Counted from the first letter of the stretch, positions 43,941 to 52,978 are shown. The stretch: 64,000 nucleotides of DNA from Pseudomonas subflava (GCF_023823685.1 NZ_JAMXBF010000009.1:62001-126000); one strand, 5' to 3'. Made by a program: numbers and translations. Notes: generated from the sequence alone by a model not told the origin.

Positions 43941-44540
43941 ATGTCCCGCATCCTCGTTATCGAAAGCAGCGCCCGCCAGGAAGGTTCCGTTTCCCGTCAG
44001 CTGACGGCCGACTTCATCGGCCAGTGGCAGGCCGCCCACCCGCAGGACCAGGTCAAGGTCCGCGACCTGGCCAAGCAGCCCGTGCCGCACCTGGACGAAA
44101 CCCTGCTCGCCGGCTGGATGAAGCCCGCCGACCAGCAGAGCGAGGCCGAGCAGGCCGCCGCCGCCCGCTCCAACGAGCTGACCGACGAGGTGCTGGCCGC
44201 CGACGTGCTGGTGCTGGCCGCGCCGATGTACAACTTCGCCATCCCCAGCACTCTGAAGGCCTGGCTGGATCACGTGCTGCGCGCCGGCGTCACCTTCAAG
44301 TACACCGAGACCGGCCCGCAGGGCCTGCTCACCGGCAAGCGCGCCTACGTGCTGACCGCCCGCGGTGGCATCTACGCCGGCAGCGGCCTGGACCACCAGG
44401 AGCCCTACCTGCGTCAGGCCCTGGCCTTCATCGGCATCCACGAGGTCGAGTTCATCCACGCCGAAGGCCTGAACATGGGCGCCGAGTTCTCCGAAAAGGG
44501 CCTGGCCAAGGCCCGCGAGCAGCTGGCCCAGGTCGCCTGA
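43941..44540 (+). CDS. azoR: FMN-dependent NADH azoreductase
   Basis: A 199-residue flavodoxin-fold enzyme. The FMN phosphate loop region is VIESSARQEGSVSRQL, the flavin ring contact is LAAPMYNFAIPSTLKAWLDHV, and LTARGGIYAG gives the third family motif. AzoR enzymes reduce azo compounds and quinones with NADH in the cytoplasm and protect against thiol stress. It has its own promoter region with a candidate LysR-type operator and a terminator downstream. Confidence 0.93.
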   Translation: MSRILVIESSARQEGSVSRQLTADFIGQWQAAHPQDQVKVRDLAKQPVPHLDETLLAGWMKPADQQSEAEQAAAARSNELTDEVLAADVLVLAAPMYNFAIPSTLKAWLDHVLRAGVTFKYTETGPQGLLTGKRAYVLTARGGIYAGSGLDHQEPYLRQALAFIGIHEVEFIHAEGLNMGAEFSEKGLAKAREQLAQVA

Positions 44541-44585
44541 CCCGTTTAGTCGCGCTTTCTCCCGCTCCCCCTGGGGCCGGCATTG

Positions 44586-44637
44586 CCGGCCCGTCACCGG
44601 CTCGCCTGGGTGCTCCTCCCGGCGGGCCGGTTTTTTT
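44586..44637 (+). terminator. Probable Rho-independent terminator after azoR
   Basis: CCGGCCCG pairs with CGGGCCGG across a 36-base loop and is followed by seven T residues. The long loop may fold further. The region from here to about 44780 shows no gene. Confidence 0.6.
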
Positions 44638-44781
44638 ATGCGCGCCTTTCAGGATCGGTCACGCCAAATGCGCACGGTGCCGTCCGTACGTCTGTATGGG
44701 CGACCGCGCGCCAAACTGTGTTTGAAATATTGAACGCACTGTGGTGCGATGCCCGCCTCGAGTCGTGGGTCGGAGGCGGCG

Positions 44782-45678
44782 GTGCAGGTATCGGGTCGTG
44801 GTGTGGCGCTGTCGGTGGTGGCGTCGGTGTTGTTCGTCCTGGTTCCCGGCTACGTCCGCGAGCTGGCGCCGCTGGACGGGCTGCAGGTGTTCGCCCAGCG
44901 CATCCTCTGGTCGATTCCGGCGGTCCTGCTGCTGGTCGCCCTGGGCCGCCAGTGGGATGTGCTCGCCGCCGCTTTCGTCCGCCTGCGTCGCGAACCGCTG
45001 CTGCTGGTGGCGCTGCCCGTGGCGGCGGCGCTGATGGGCGTGCAGTGGCTGCTGTTCGTCTGGGCGCCACTGGCCGGGCGCATGCTCGACGTGTCTCTCG
45101 GCTACTTCCTGCTGCCCCTGGCCATGGTGCTGGTCGGCCGGCTGTTCTATGGCGAGAGGCTGCGTCCGCTGCAACGCATCGCCGTGGGCTGCGCGCTGCT
45201 CGGCGTGATCCACGAGCTGTGGCTGACCCAGGCGTTCTCCTGGGTGACGCTGGTGGCGGCCCTCGGTTATCCGCCGTACTTCATGCTGCGCCGCTGGATG
45301 AGGCTGGACGCGCTGTCCGGCTTCGTCCTGGAGATGCTGGTGCTGGCGCCGCTGGGCATCTGGCTGATCCTTGCCTACGGACCGCCCGCGGCATTCGAGC
45401 AGGCACCGCAGCTGTGGTGGCTGCTGCCCGGCCTGGGCCTGCTCAGCGCCCTGGCCTTCGGCGCGATGATGGCGGCCAGCCGCCTGCTGCCGCTGGGGCT
45501 GTTCGGCATTCTCAGTTACGTGGAGCCGGTGCTGCTGTTCGGCGTCGCCGTGCTCTTTCTCGGCGAGGCCTTCGCCCCGCAGCAGCTGTGGACTTACGGG
45601 CCGATCTGGCTGGCCGTGCTGCTCACCGGCTGGGACAGTGCGCGCCTGCTGCGCAAGCAGGCGCGGCGGGCAACTTAG
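44782..45678 (+). CDS. EamA/RarD-type membrane transporter
   Basis: A 298-residue protein with about ten membrane helices, of the EamA (RarD-like) family: ASVLFVLVPGYVRELAPLDGLQVFAQRILWS, the middle SLGYFLLPLAMVLVGRLFYGERL and the last helices LLPLGLFGILSYVEPVLLF. RarD proteins are linked to chloramphenicol resistance but their substrate is unclear. The GTG at 44782 has GGAGG at a five-base distance, which is why I prefer it to the ATG at 44749. It overlaps the next gene by four bases, convergently. Confidence 0.85.
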   Translation: MQVSGRGVALSVVASVLFVLVPGYVRELAPLDGLQVFAQRILWSIPAVLLLVALGRQWDVLAAAFVRLRREPLLLVALPVAAALMGVQWLLFVWAPLAGRMLDVSLGYFLLPLAMVLVGRLFYGERLRPLQRIAVGCALLGVIHELWLTQAFSWVTLVAALGYPPYFMLRRWMRLDALSGFVLEMLVLAPLGIWLILAYGPPAAFEQAPQLWWLLPGLGLLSALAFGAMMAASRLLPLGLFGILSYVEPVLLFGVAVLFLGEAFAPQQLWTYGPIWLAVLLTGWDSARLLRKQARRAT

Positions 45679-46217
45679 TCGGTGCCGGGCGTTTCGATCC
45701 GGTAGCGCAGCTGGGTAACGCCGGTGGCGAACGCCTTGTGTTCGCACAGCTGCAGCCGCTGCTCGAGGCCACTGGCGAACAGCGGGATGCCGGCACCGAG
45801 AAGGTGCGGTATGACGCTGACCACCACTTCGCCGAGGAGCCCGGCGGCCAGGCAGTTGCCGGCCAGGCTGCCGCCGCCGACCAGCCAGACCCGGTGGCAA
45901 CCGAGCGCCGCCAGTTCGTCCAGGGCCTCGGCCGGGGTGCAGTGAAGTCCTTTGACCTCGGCCGCCGGCGTTTCCAGCGGGTTGCGCGCCAGCACGCGGC
46001 AGGGCTTGCCAGGATAGGGCCAGCCGATGCCGAAGCTGCACAGCATGTCGTAGGTGGCGCGGCCCATCAGCAGGCCGTCGATGCCGCGGTAGAAGTCCTC
46101 GTAGCCGTGGTCGATGCCGGACGCCTCGATGGGCTCCAGCCAGTCCACGCTGCCGTCCGGGCGGGCGATGTAGCCATCCAGGCTGGCGGCGACGTAATAG
46201 ATCAGTGCTGGTTTCAT
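45675..46217 (-). CDS. Dihydrofolate reductase-like protein (RibD C-terminal domain family)
   Basis: A 180-residue protein with the RibD-C/DHFR-like fold: YYVAASLDGYIARPDGSVDWL, GLLMGRATYDML, HRVWLVGGGSLAGNCLAAGL. Such proteins bind NADPH and reduce small substrates; the true reaction is unknown and it should not be read as the essential folA. It overlaps the end of the RarD-like gene by four bases. Confidence 0.85.
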   Translation of the reverse strand: MKPALIYYVAASLDGYIARPDGSVDWLEPIEASGIDHGYEDFYRGIDGLLMGRATYDMLCSFGIGWPYPGKPCRVLARNPLETPAAEVKGLHCTPAEALDELAALGCHRVWLVGGGSLAGNCLAAGLLGEVVVSVIPHLLGAGIPLFASGLEQRLQLCEHKAFATGVTQLRYRIETPGTD

Positions 46218-46238
46218 GCATCCCCCGAACGCTGGTCG

Positions 46239-46670
46239 TCAGTCCAGCACGTTCTCGATGATCTCGTAGATCAACCCGCTGGCCAGGGCGACCAGCACCA
46301 CGTCGGTGCCGACCTGGCGCCACTCGTAGCCGTCGTAGTGCGGCAGCTGGCCGAGCAGGCGGTTGTCGAAGCGCTTGGCGATGCCCGGCGGCAGCGGCTT
46401 GCCGCGCGCCAGGTTCTTGCGGATGCCCGGCGGCAGCGACTGCGCCGGGCCGATCAGGTCGCGGTTGTCGCCGAGGATGAGCCGCACGCGGCCGATGTCG
46501 ATGCTCGGCCCGCGCAGGTCGACGGTGACATCGTCATCGTTGCCGTGCCGCTCATGGCTTTCGTGCTTCTCGTGTTTCTCGTGCTTGTCATGCTTGGGCG
46601 CGGCGCCGGCGGAGCCCAGGCCGAACGCCAGGGCCGCGGCGAAGAAAGCGAGCGGTAGTCTGCGAGCCAT
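46239..46670 (-). CDS. RcnB/CigR-like periplasmic protein
   Basis: A 143-residue protein with a signal peptide (cleavage after SAGAA), a histidine/lysine/glutamate-rich stretch (HDKHEKHEKHESHERHGNDDD) that could bind metal, and a C-terminal RcnB-like part (LPPGIRKNLARGKPLPPGIAKRF, VGTDVVLVALASGLIYEIIENVL). This matches the RcnB/CigR family, linked to nickel/cobalt homeostasis or anti-virulence effects. The role here is not known. Confidence 0.8.
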   Translation of the reverse strand: MARRLPLAFFAAALAFGLGSAGAAPKHDKHEKHEKHESHERHGNDDDVTVDLRGPSIDIGRVRLILGDNRDLIGPAQSLPPGIRKNLARGKPLPPGIAKRFDNRLLGQLPHYDGYEWRQVGTDVVLVALASGLIYEIIENVLD

Positions 46671-46725
46671 GCGAATCTCCGAAGCGGGGTATGAGCGTTC
46701 GAGCCTGGCTTCGCTTGATCGTTCC

Positions 46726-47379
46726 TCAGGCCGGCGCGCGACTCCGGCTGTCCAGCACCCGCAATATGGTCCGCAGCAACATGCCATACAGCGGCACGAA
46801 CAGCATCAGGCTGACGGCCAGCTTGACCCCGTAGTCCACCGTGGCGATCTCCACCCAGTGCTCGGCCATGAACGGGTTGTCGCTGCGCCAGAAGGCCACC
46901 GAGAAGAAGGCGAAGGTGTCCAGCAGGTTGCCGAGGATGGTCGACGCGGTCGGTGCCACCCACCACTGACGCAGCTGACGCAGGCGGTCGAACACCTGGA
47001 TGTCGAGGAGCTGGCCGAGCACGTAGGCGAGGAAGCTGGCCACCGAGATGCGCAGGACGAATTCGTTGTACTCGCCGAGGGCCGCCAAGCCGCGGAAGGC
47101 GCCTTCCTGGAACAATACCGAGACCACGTAGGAGGCGAGCAGGGCGGGAATCATCACCCGGGCGATCACCTGGCGCGCCGGGCTCTTGCCGAGCAGGCGC
47201 ACGGTCAGGTCGCTGGCCAGAAAGATGAACGGGAAACTGAACGCGCCCCAGGTGGTGTGCCAGCCGAACAGGGTGATCGGCAGCTGCACCAGGTAGTTGC
47301 TGGCGATGATGATGAGGATGTGGAAGGCGATCAGCACGGCCAGGGCCGAGCGCTGATGCGCTGCGTGAGGCAGAAGCAT
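46726..47379 (-). CDS. yhhQ: Queuosine precursor transporter YhhQ (VUT family)
   Basis: A 217-residue inner-membrane protein with about six helices, of the VUT/COG1738 family: HILIIIASNYLVQLPITLFG, FPFIFLASDLTVRLLGK, and TASTILGNLLDTFAFFSVAFW. YhhQ imports preQ0/preQ1, the precursors of the tRNA base queuosine. A preQ1-I-type riboswitch lies directly upstream and its AAGG tail is the likely ribosome site, so uptake should be shut down when preQ1 is plentiful. The ATG at 47379 is placed by that ribosome site. Confidence 0.93.
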   Translation of the reverse strand: MLLPHAAHQRSALAVLIAFHILIIIASNYLVQLPITLFGWHTTWGAFSFPFIFLASDLTVRLLGKSPARQVIARVMIPALLASYVVSVLFQEGAFRGLAALGEYNEFVLRISVASFLAYVLGQLLDIQVFDRLRQLRQWWVAPTASTILGNLLDTFAFFSVAFWRSDNPFMAEHWVEIATVDYGVKLAVSLMLFVPLYGMLLRTILRVLDSRSRAPA

Positions 47380-47387
47380 GGAGGCTA

Positions 47388-47418
47388 CCTTTTTGTGGGA
47401 TGGGGTTAGGGAACCCAT
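47388..47418 (-). promoter_or_regulatory. preQ1-I riboswitch upstream of yhhQ
   Basis: Read on the minus strand: ATGGG, then TTCCCTAAC, then CCCAT, then CCCACAAAAAGG. The outer pieces form a five-base stem, the loop is rich in pyrimidine and ends in AAC, and the A-rich tail runs into the AAGG ribosome site. This follows the plan of the class I preQ1 aptamer (for example from Thermoanaerobacter tengcongensis), where the tail pairs into the loop and hides the ribosome site when preQ1 is bound. Control would be at translation. Confidence 0.8.
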
Positions 47419-47446
47419 GCCGGCCCGGATGGCTGGCGGCGCGCAT

Positions 47447-47470
47447 TCTATACGTTCGTGCTCTTTTGTA
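47447..47470 (-). promoter_or_regulatory. Candidate promoter of yhhQ
   Basis: On the minus strand a TATAGA -10 (47447-47452) lies 17 bases from a TTTTGT -35. It would place the start of transcription about 25 bases before the riboswitch, giving a short leader made mostly of the aptamer. Confidence 0.45.
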
Positions 47471-47555
47471 CAAAATTCGATCAAGTGCGGCCTTTTACCG
47501 CGACAACCGGTAACCTATGCAGCCGTTTTTTCCGATTCGCGCCGAGGTAAGCCCC

Positions 47556-48893
47556 GTGTTTTCCCAATTCGCCCTGCATGAACGCCTGCTCAAGGCCGTC
47601 GCCGAGCTCAACTTCACCGAGCCGACGCCGGTGCAGCTTGCGGCCATTCCGCCGGCGCTGGAGGGCCGCGACCTGCGGGTGACGGCGCAGACCGGCAGCG
47701 GCAAGACCGCCGCCTTCCTGCTGCCGCTGCTCAACCGACTGCTCGGCGACGCCAATGCCAAGCAGCGCACCGACGTGCGCTCGCTGATCCTGCTGCCGAC
47801 CCGCGAGCTGGCCCAGCAGATCCTCAAGGAAGTGGAGCGGTTCTCCCAGTTCACCTTCCTCAAGTCGGCGCTGGTCACCGGCGGCGAGGACTTCAAGGAG
47901 CAGGCTGCGCTGCTGCGTCGCCAGCCCGACCTACTGATCGCCACGCCGGGCCGCCTGATGGAGCACCTCAATGCCGGCAGTCTGAAGCTAAATGGCGTCG
48001 AGGTGCTGGTGCTGGATGAGGCCGACCGCATGCTCGACATGGGCTTCGCCGAGGATATCGAGCGCATTACCGCCGAATGCGCCAACCGCCAGCAGACCCT
48101 GCTGTTCTCCGCCACCGGCGGCGGCAAGGTGCTGCGCGAGATGATCGCCAAGGTGCTGCGCGAGCCGGTGCACCTCAAGCTCAACAGCGTCGACCAGCTC
48201 AGCGAGACCACCGTTCAGCAGATCATCACCGCCGACGACCCGGGCCACAAAGAGCGCCTGGTGCACTGGCTTCTGACCAACGAGACCTACCGCAAGGCCA
48301 TCGTCTTCACCAATACCCGGGCCCAGGCCGACCGCCTCTATGGCCACATGGTGGCGGCCGACTACAAGGTCTTCGTGCTGCACGGCGAGAAGGACCAGAA
48401 GGACCGCAAGCTGGCCATCGACCGCCTCAAGCAGGGCGGCACCAAGGTGCTGGTGGCCACCGACGTGGCGGCCCGCGGCCTGGACATCGAGGGCCTGGAC
48501 CTGGTGATCAACTTCGACATGCCGCGCTCCGGCGACGAGTACGTGCACCGCATCGGCCGCACCGGTCGTGCCGGCGAGGCGGGCCTGGCGGTGTCGCTGA
48601 TCTGCCACAACGACTGGAACCTGATGTCGAGCATCGAGCGCTATCTCAAGCAGCGCTTCGAGCGTCGGGTGATCAAGGAGCTCAAGGGCAGCTACCAGGG
48701 GCCGAAGAACGTCAAGGCGTCCGGCAAGGCCGTGGGCGTGAAGAAGAAAAAGACCGACAAGAAGGACGGCGCCAAGAAGCCGGCCGCCAAGGCCACGCCC
48801 AAACGCCGCCCGAACGCACCGAAGGCCGCGCCCTCGGGGCTGGTCAGCCAGGATGGCCTGGCCCCGCTGAAGCGCAAGAAGCCGGTGGAGTAA
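47556..48893 (+). CDS. DEAD-box ATP-dependent RNA helicase (SrmB/RhlE-like, PA2840-type)
   Basis: A 445-residue DEAD-box helicase: Q motif TPVQLAAIPPAL, Walker A AQTGSGKTAAF, DEAD box VLDEADRMLD, SAT motif LFSATGGG, and HRIGRTGRAG in the second RecA domain, ending in a lysine-rich tail that binds RNA. It matches P. aeruginosa PA2840. The GTG at 47556 (MFSQFALHERLLKAV) has GAGG nine bases upstream; the earlier in-frame ATG at 47517 has none. A terminator follows. Confidence 0.93.
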   Translation: MFSQFALHERLLKAVAELNFTEPTPVQLAAIPPALEGRDLRVTAQTGSGKTAAFLLPLLNRLLGDANAKQRTDVRSLILLPTRELAQQILKEVERFSQFTFLKSALVTGGEDFKEQAALLRRQPDLLIATPGRLMEHLNAGSLKLNGVEVLVLDEADRMLDMGFAEDIERITAECANRQQTLLFSATGGGKVLREMIAKVLREPVHLKLNSVDQLSETTVQQIITADDPGHKERLVHWLLTNETYRKAIVFTNTRAQADRLYGHMVAADYKVFVLHGEKDQKDRKLAIDRLKQGGTKVLVATDVAARGLDIEGLDLVINFDMPRSGDEYVHRIGRTGRAGEAGLAVSLICHNDWNLMSSIERYLKQRFERRVIKELKGSYQGPKNVKASGKAVGVKKKKTDKKDGAKKPAAKATPKRRPNAPKAAPSGLVSQDGLAPLKRKKPVE

Positions 48894-48898
48894 AACGA

Positions 48899-48922
48899 AA
48901 GGGGCCCGAGGGCCCCTTTTTT
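48899..48922 (+). terminator. Rho-independent terminator after the DEAD-box helicase gene
   Basis: GGGGCCC...GGGCCCC forms a stem followed by TTTTTT, six bases after the stop codon. Confidence 0.88.
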
Positions 48923-48957
48923 GTTCGTGTGCCCATGGCCCTTTAGATGACCCCGGG

Positions 48958-49098
48958 GTGGTGCGTAAGGCGCACCCGACGTGGAAGCCGTTACAGGTAG
49001 GCCCATCGATGGGCCCGAACGGCTCGCTCTATGTAGGGTGCGCCATGCGCACCATGGCCCCGCGGTTGAGCCGAGGTGGTGCGCACGGCGCACCCTAC
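48958..49098. repeat. Cluster of GTAGGGTGCGCC-type REP palindromes
   Basis: One forward copy (49033-49053, GTAGGGTGCGCCATGCGCACC) and one inverted copy (49078-49098) face away from each other, with a degenerate copy at about 48958-48978. They fill the gap between the helicase terminator and the enoyl reductase-like gene. No gene is seen here. Confidence 0.78.
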
Positions 49099-49162
49099 GT
49101 CGGCCGTCGCCAGGGGCATTCGCCGAGGCGGTGCACCCTGACACCCATCGGCACGGGCGCCG

Positions 49163-50143
49163 TTACTCGGCGACGATCAGGATCTTGCCGTCGCGCTCGC
49201 CGCTGGCGGCCGCGGCGATGGCGTCCTTGATCCGGGCGACGGGGTAGGTGGCGGCGATGCGTGCCTTGAGTTTGCCGCCGGCGATCAGCTGGGTCAGCTC
49301 GCCGAAGACCTTCATCTGCTCGGCCGGGGTGGCCTTCTGGAACCACTTGGCCAGCCAGAAGCCGCGCAGGGTCACGTCACGGAAGACGAAGGAGGAGGCC
49401 GACACCTGGCACGGCTCGCCGCTCATCAGGCCGTAGTTCACCAGGGTGCCGCCCTCGCTCAGGCAGGCCGCCACGTGGTCGGTGGCCTTGCCGCCCACCG
49501 CGTCGATGCCGAGCATCAGCTTGGCGCCGCCGGTGGCCTCGCGCACGCGCTTGTGCAGGTCCGGGCCGTCCACCAGCACCACGTCGCCGCCCTCGGCCTT
49601 CACGCCTTCCACCGCCGCCTCGCGGCGCACCACGTTGATGGTCTTGAAGCCGCGCAGCTTGGCCAGCTGGATCAGGTAGCCGCCGACACCGGAGTTGGCC
49701 GCGTTCTGGATCACCCAGTCGCCGGGCTGCAGGTCGACGAACTGGCTGAGCAGCAGGGAAGCCGTCGGCGGGTTGATGGTCATCATCGCCAGTTGCTGCG
49801 GATCGGCGTCCGGCAGCGGGATCAGCTTGGCGGCGGGGGCGTGCAGGTGGGTCACCCAGGTGCCACAGCCGACCGGCAGCAGCACGGTCTGGCCGACCTT
49901 GACGTTGGTCACGCCGTCGCCCAGTTGCTCGACGCGGCCGACACCCTCGTTGCCGCCGATGGCCGGCAGCGGCGGCAGCATGCCGTATTCGCCGGTCAGG
50001 GTGAGCACGTCGGACGGGTTGATCGGCGCGGCCAGCACCTTGATCAGCGCCTGGCCCGCGGCCAGCGGCGGCAGCTCCAGCTGGACCGCTTCGATCACGT
50101 CCTGCGGGACCTTGCCGCGGTGTTGGTATTCGGCTTTGAGCAT
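49163..50143 (-). CDS. Zinc-independent medium-chain reductase (enoyl reductase/quinone oxidoreductase-like)
   Basis: A 326-residue MDR-family protein: APINPSDVLTLTGEYG, GNEGVGRVEQLG, a nucleotide-binding region with NAANSGVGGYLIQLAKLRGFKTINVVRR and no zinc-site cysteine pattern. It is closest in style to mitochondrial-type trans-2-enoyl reductases (MECR/ETR) and to quinone oxidoreductases, both of which use NADPH. The exact substrate is not known. Confidence 0.83.
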   Translation of the reverse strand: MLKAEYQHRGKVPQDVIEAVQLELPPLAAGQALIKVLAAPINPSDVLTLTGEYGMLPPLPAIGGNEGVGRVEQLGDGVTNVKVGQTVLLPVGCGTWVTHLHAPAAKLIPLPDADPQQLAMMTINPPTASLLLSQFVDLQPGDWVIQNAANSGVGGYLIQLAKLRGFKTINVVRREAAVEGVKAEGGDVVLVDGPDLHKRVREATGGAKLMLGIDAVGGKATDHVAACLSEGGTLVNYGLMSGEPCQVSASSFVFRDVTLRGFWLAKWFQKATPAEQMKVFGELTQLIAGGKLKARIAATYPVARIKDAIAAAASGERDGKILIVAE

Positions 50144-50281
50144 GGCAGTTCTCCATCGGCTGAGAGCGCTGAGTCTAGACGCAAGAGGCTGCCGCGGGAT
50201 GAATCGTCGCGCATATCCGCGAGTGATGGCGCCGTGCGCCGCGCAGCGCCTATGCTAGGCCCATCGCACAGGGGAAAGCGC

Positions 50282-51007
50282 ATGCTGCTACGCGTCTGGC
50301 CGTGGTTGTGGATACTGCTGGCACCTGCCGTGGTGGCCGAGCCGCTGCGCATCGGGTTCGGCACGCACAAGCCGCCCTACGTGTTCGAGGGCGAGGACCG
50401 CGGCATCGAGTACGAGATCGTCACTGCCGCCGTGCAGGCCGCCGGCTACGAGATGGACGCGCGCTACGCGCCGATGGAGCGCCTGCACCTGGCCCTGGAG
50501 CGTGGCGACCTGGATGGCATCGCCACCACCAACGCCTACAGCGGCATCCAGGCGCACTACTCGGAGCCCTACATCTACTGTCAGAACGTCGCCTTCGCCC
50601 TGACATCGCGGGGCTACCACATCGAACGCATCGCCGACCTGCGGCGGTATTCCATCAGCACCTTCCAGCGCGCGCGGCACCTGCTGGGGCCGGAATTCCA
50701 GGCCATGGCCGAGGCCAACCCGCACTATCGCGAGGAAGCCCAGCAGATCAATCGCAATCGTCTGTTGTACAGCGGCCGCATCGACGTGGCGGTGGGCGAT
50801 CCGCGTATCCTGCGCTACTTCAATCGCGAGGTCGCCCGGCAGGTCGACACGACCCAGCCGGTCACCCAGTACCTGCTGTTTCCACCGAGCGCCTACAGCG
50901 TCGGTTTCCGCCTGCGCGAGCAGCGCGAGCGCTTCGACCGCGGCCTGGCGGCAATCCGGGCCAGCGGCGAGTACCTGCGCATCGAGCAGCGCTACGCCGA
51001 CTATTGA
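50282..51007 (+). CDS. Periplasmic solute-binding protein (SBP_bac_3)
   Basis: A 241-residue protein with a signal peptide (cleavage after AVVA) and an amino-acid-type solute-binding domain: LRIGFGTHKPPYVFEGEDRGIEYEIV, then LERGDLDGIATTNAYSG and SEPYIYCQNVAF. There are no adjacent permease or ATPase genes, so it may work with a distant transporter or as a sensor. Confidence 0.8.
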   Translation: MLLRVWPWLWILLAPAVVAEPLRIGFGTHKPPYVFEGEDRGIEYEIVTAAVQAAGYEMDARYAPMERLHLALERGDLDGIATTNAYSGIQAHYSEPYIYCQNVAFALTSRGYHIERIADLRRYSISTFQRARHLLGPEFQAMAEANPHYREEAQQINRNRLLYSGRIDVAVGDPRILRYFNREVARQVDTTQPVTQYLLFPPSAYSVGFRLREQRERFDRGLAAIRASGEYLRIEQRYADY

Positions 51008-51017
51008 GCGCGCGGCC

Positions 51018-51740
51018 TCAGAACTTCTCGTTGAGCCCCAGATAGCGCCATTGGCCGACCGGCAGCTTGGCCAGGCCGGTGCGGCCGAAGCGAAGGCGGC
51101 GCATGCCCACTACCTGCAGGCCCACGCTCTCGCACATAAAGCGCAGCTGGCCCGGTTGCACCGCCTTGATGGCGAAGCGCAGGCGTGTCTCGCTCTGCCA
51201 GCTGACCTTGCATGGCGGCAGGGTCACGCCCTTGTAGCTGAGGCCGAAGGCCAGGCGCTTGAGCCCCTTGTGGTCCAGCTGGCCGGCGACTTCCACCAGG
51301 TATTCCTGCTCCAGCTCCGCGCCCTTCTCCTTGAACAGCCGCTGCACCGCGTGACTCTGGCTGAACACCAGCAGGCCGCTGGCGTCAGTCTCCAGCGGCG
51401 TGAGCAGTTCCAGGCGGCGCAGGTGGCGGTTCAACGGGCGGATGCCGCTGGGGTCTTCGGTCCAGCGATGGGTATGGCTGAGCAGCTGCTGGGTGGAGTT
51501 GGCGCCCAGGCCGCAACCAAGGCCGGCCGGCTTGTGCAGCAGCAGGGTGATCGGTGGCTGGGTCTCGGCCTTGGCTCCAGGCAGCAGGGCGATCTGCTCG
51601 CTGGTTACCGGGTGCTGCGGCTCCTCGACTACCCGGCCGTCCACGGTGACCCAGCCCCCCTCGATGTACAGCTCGGCCTCGCGGCGCGAACAGGCGATTT
51701 GCTGAATCAGGCGTTTGGACAGGCGTTCGGCTTCGGGCAT
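51018..51740 (-). CDS. RNA pseudouridine synthase (RsuA/RluF-type)
   Basis: A 240-residue protein with an N-terminal S4 RNA-binding domain (RLSKRLIQQIACSRREAELYIEGGWVTVDG) and the RsuA/RluB/RluE/RluF catalytic domain; the catalytic aspartate is in PLETDASGLLVFSQ, and the C-terminal GLQVVGMRRLRFGRTGLAKLPVGQWRYL closes the fold. It changes uridine to pseudouridine in ribosomal or transfer RNA. Which position is modified cannot be told from the sequence. Confidence 0.9.
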   Translation of the reverse strand: MPEAERLSKRLIQQIACSRREAELYIEGGWVTVDGRVVEEPQHPVTSEQIALLPGAKAETQPPITLLLHKPAGLGCGLGANSTQQLLSHTHRWTEDPSGIRPLNRHLRRLELLTPLETDASGLLVFSQSHAVQRLFKEKGAELEQEYLVEVAGQLDHKGLKRLAFGLSYKGVTLPPCKVSWQSETRLRFAIKAVQPGQLRFMCESVGLQVVGMRRLRFGRTGLAKLPVGQWRYLGLNEKF

Positions 51741-51841
51741 GGCGGTTGTGTCACATCAGGAAATGAAAGGCATTGTACCGGGCCTGGGGCCGTCGCCGTG
51801 ATCGGGCTAAAAAGGAGTATCGACCAAACGAGGAGGTAGGA

Positions 51842-52978
51842 ATGAAAGGTGCGATGACGAGCATGATCGCGGGCGCGTTGCTGAGCATGGCAACCAACGC
51901 GTTGGCTGAAAGCAGCGAGCTGGGTGAACTGCAGGTGACCGAGGTGGTGGGCGGCCTGGAGTATCCATGGGCGTTGGCATTTCTGCCGGATGGCAAGGGC
52001 AGCCTGATCACCGAGCGGCCGGGTCGCCTGCGCTGGCTCGATGGCGAGGGTCGGCTCGGCGCAGCACTGACCGGCCTGCCTCCGGTGTTTGCCCGCGGCC
52101 AGGGCGGCCTGCTGGACGTGGCGCTGTCACCGCGCTTCGCCGAGGATCAGCTGGTCTACCTGAGCTATTCCGAGGCGGCCGAGGATGGCGAGCATGCCGG
52201 CACCGCCGTCGGCCGCGGCCGCCTGAAGGCGGACATGAGCGGGCTGGAGAACTTCGAGGTGATCTTCCGTCAGCAGCCCAAACTGTCTCAGGGCGCGCAT
52301 TTCGGCTCGCGCCTGGTGTTCGACCGGGACGGCATGCTGTTCATCACCCTCGGCGAGAACAACCAGCGCGCCACCGCCCAGGAGCTGGACAAGCTGCAGG
52401 GCAAGCTGGTGCGCATCGAGGCGGATGGCTCGGTGCCCCGGGACAATCCCTTCGTCGGCAAGAGCGGCGCGCGCGAGGAGATCTGGTCCTATGGCCATCG
52501 CAACGCCCAGGGCATGGCGCTCAACCCCTGGAGCGGGCAGATCTGGCTGCACGAGCACGGTCCGCGCGGCGGCGACGAGATCAACATCCCGCGCAAGGGC
52601 TTGAACTATGGCTGGCCCAAGGCTACCCACGGGGTGAACTACAGCTTTCTGCCGATACCCGAGGCCGAGGGCGAAAAAGTGGCCGGCACCGAGGCGCCGC
52701 ACCATGTGTGGGAGAAGTCGCCGGCGATTTCCGGCATGGCCTTCTATTCCGCCGAGCGCTTCCCGGCCTGGCAACACAACCTGTTCGTCGGAGCTCTGGC
52801 CGATCAGTCGCTGATCCGCCTGGAGCTGGACGGCGACCGGGTGGGGCATGAGGAGCGTCTGCTGGAGGACAGGGACTGGCGTATCCGCGATGTCCGCCAG
52901 GGCCCCGACGGCTACCTCTACCTGCTGACCGACGCGCCGGACGGCAAGCTGGTTCGCCTGGGCTTGCAGGAGAAGTAA
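51842..52978 (+). CDS. PQQ-dependent aldose sugar dehydrogenase (YliI/Asd-type)
   Basis: A 378-residue protein with a signal peptide (cleavage after NALA) and the six-bladed beta-propeller of soluble PQQ sugar dehydrogenases: GLEYPWALAFLPDG, GQGGLLDVALSPRF, the catalytic His region in SQGAHFGSRLVFDRDG, and RNAQGMALNPWSGQIWLHEHGPRGGDEIN. It oxidises aldose sugars in the periplasm with PQQ. GAGGAGGT precedes the ATG. Confidence 0.9.
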   Translation: MKGAMTSMIAGALLSMATNALAESSELGELQVTEVVGGLEYPWALAFLPDGKGSLITERPGRLRWLDGEGRLGAALTGLPPVFARGQGGLLDVALSPRFAEDQLVYLSYSEAAEDGEHAGTAVGRGRLKADMSGLENFEVIFRQQPKLSQGAHFGSRLVFDRDGMLFITLGENNQRATAQELDKLQGKLVRIEADGSVPRDNPFVGKSGAREEIWSYGHRNAQGMALNPWSGQIWLHEHGPRGGDEINIPRKGLNYGWPKATHGVNYSFLPIPEAEGEKVAGTEAPHHVWEKSPAISGMAFYSAERFPAWQHNLFVGALADQSLIRLELDGDRVGHEERLLEDRDWRIRDVRQGPDGYLYLLTDAPDGKLVRLGLQEK

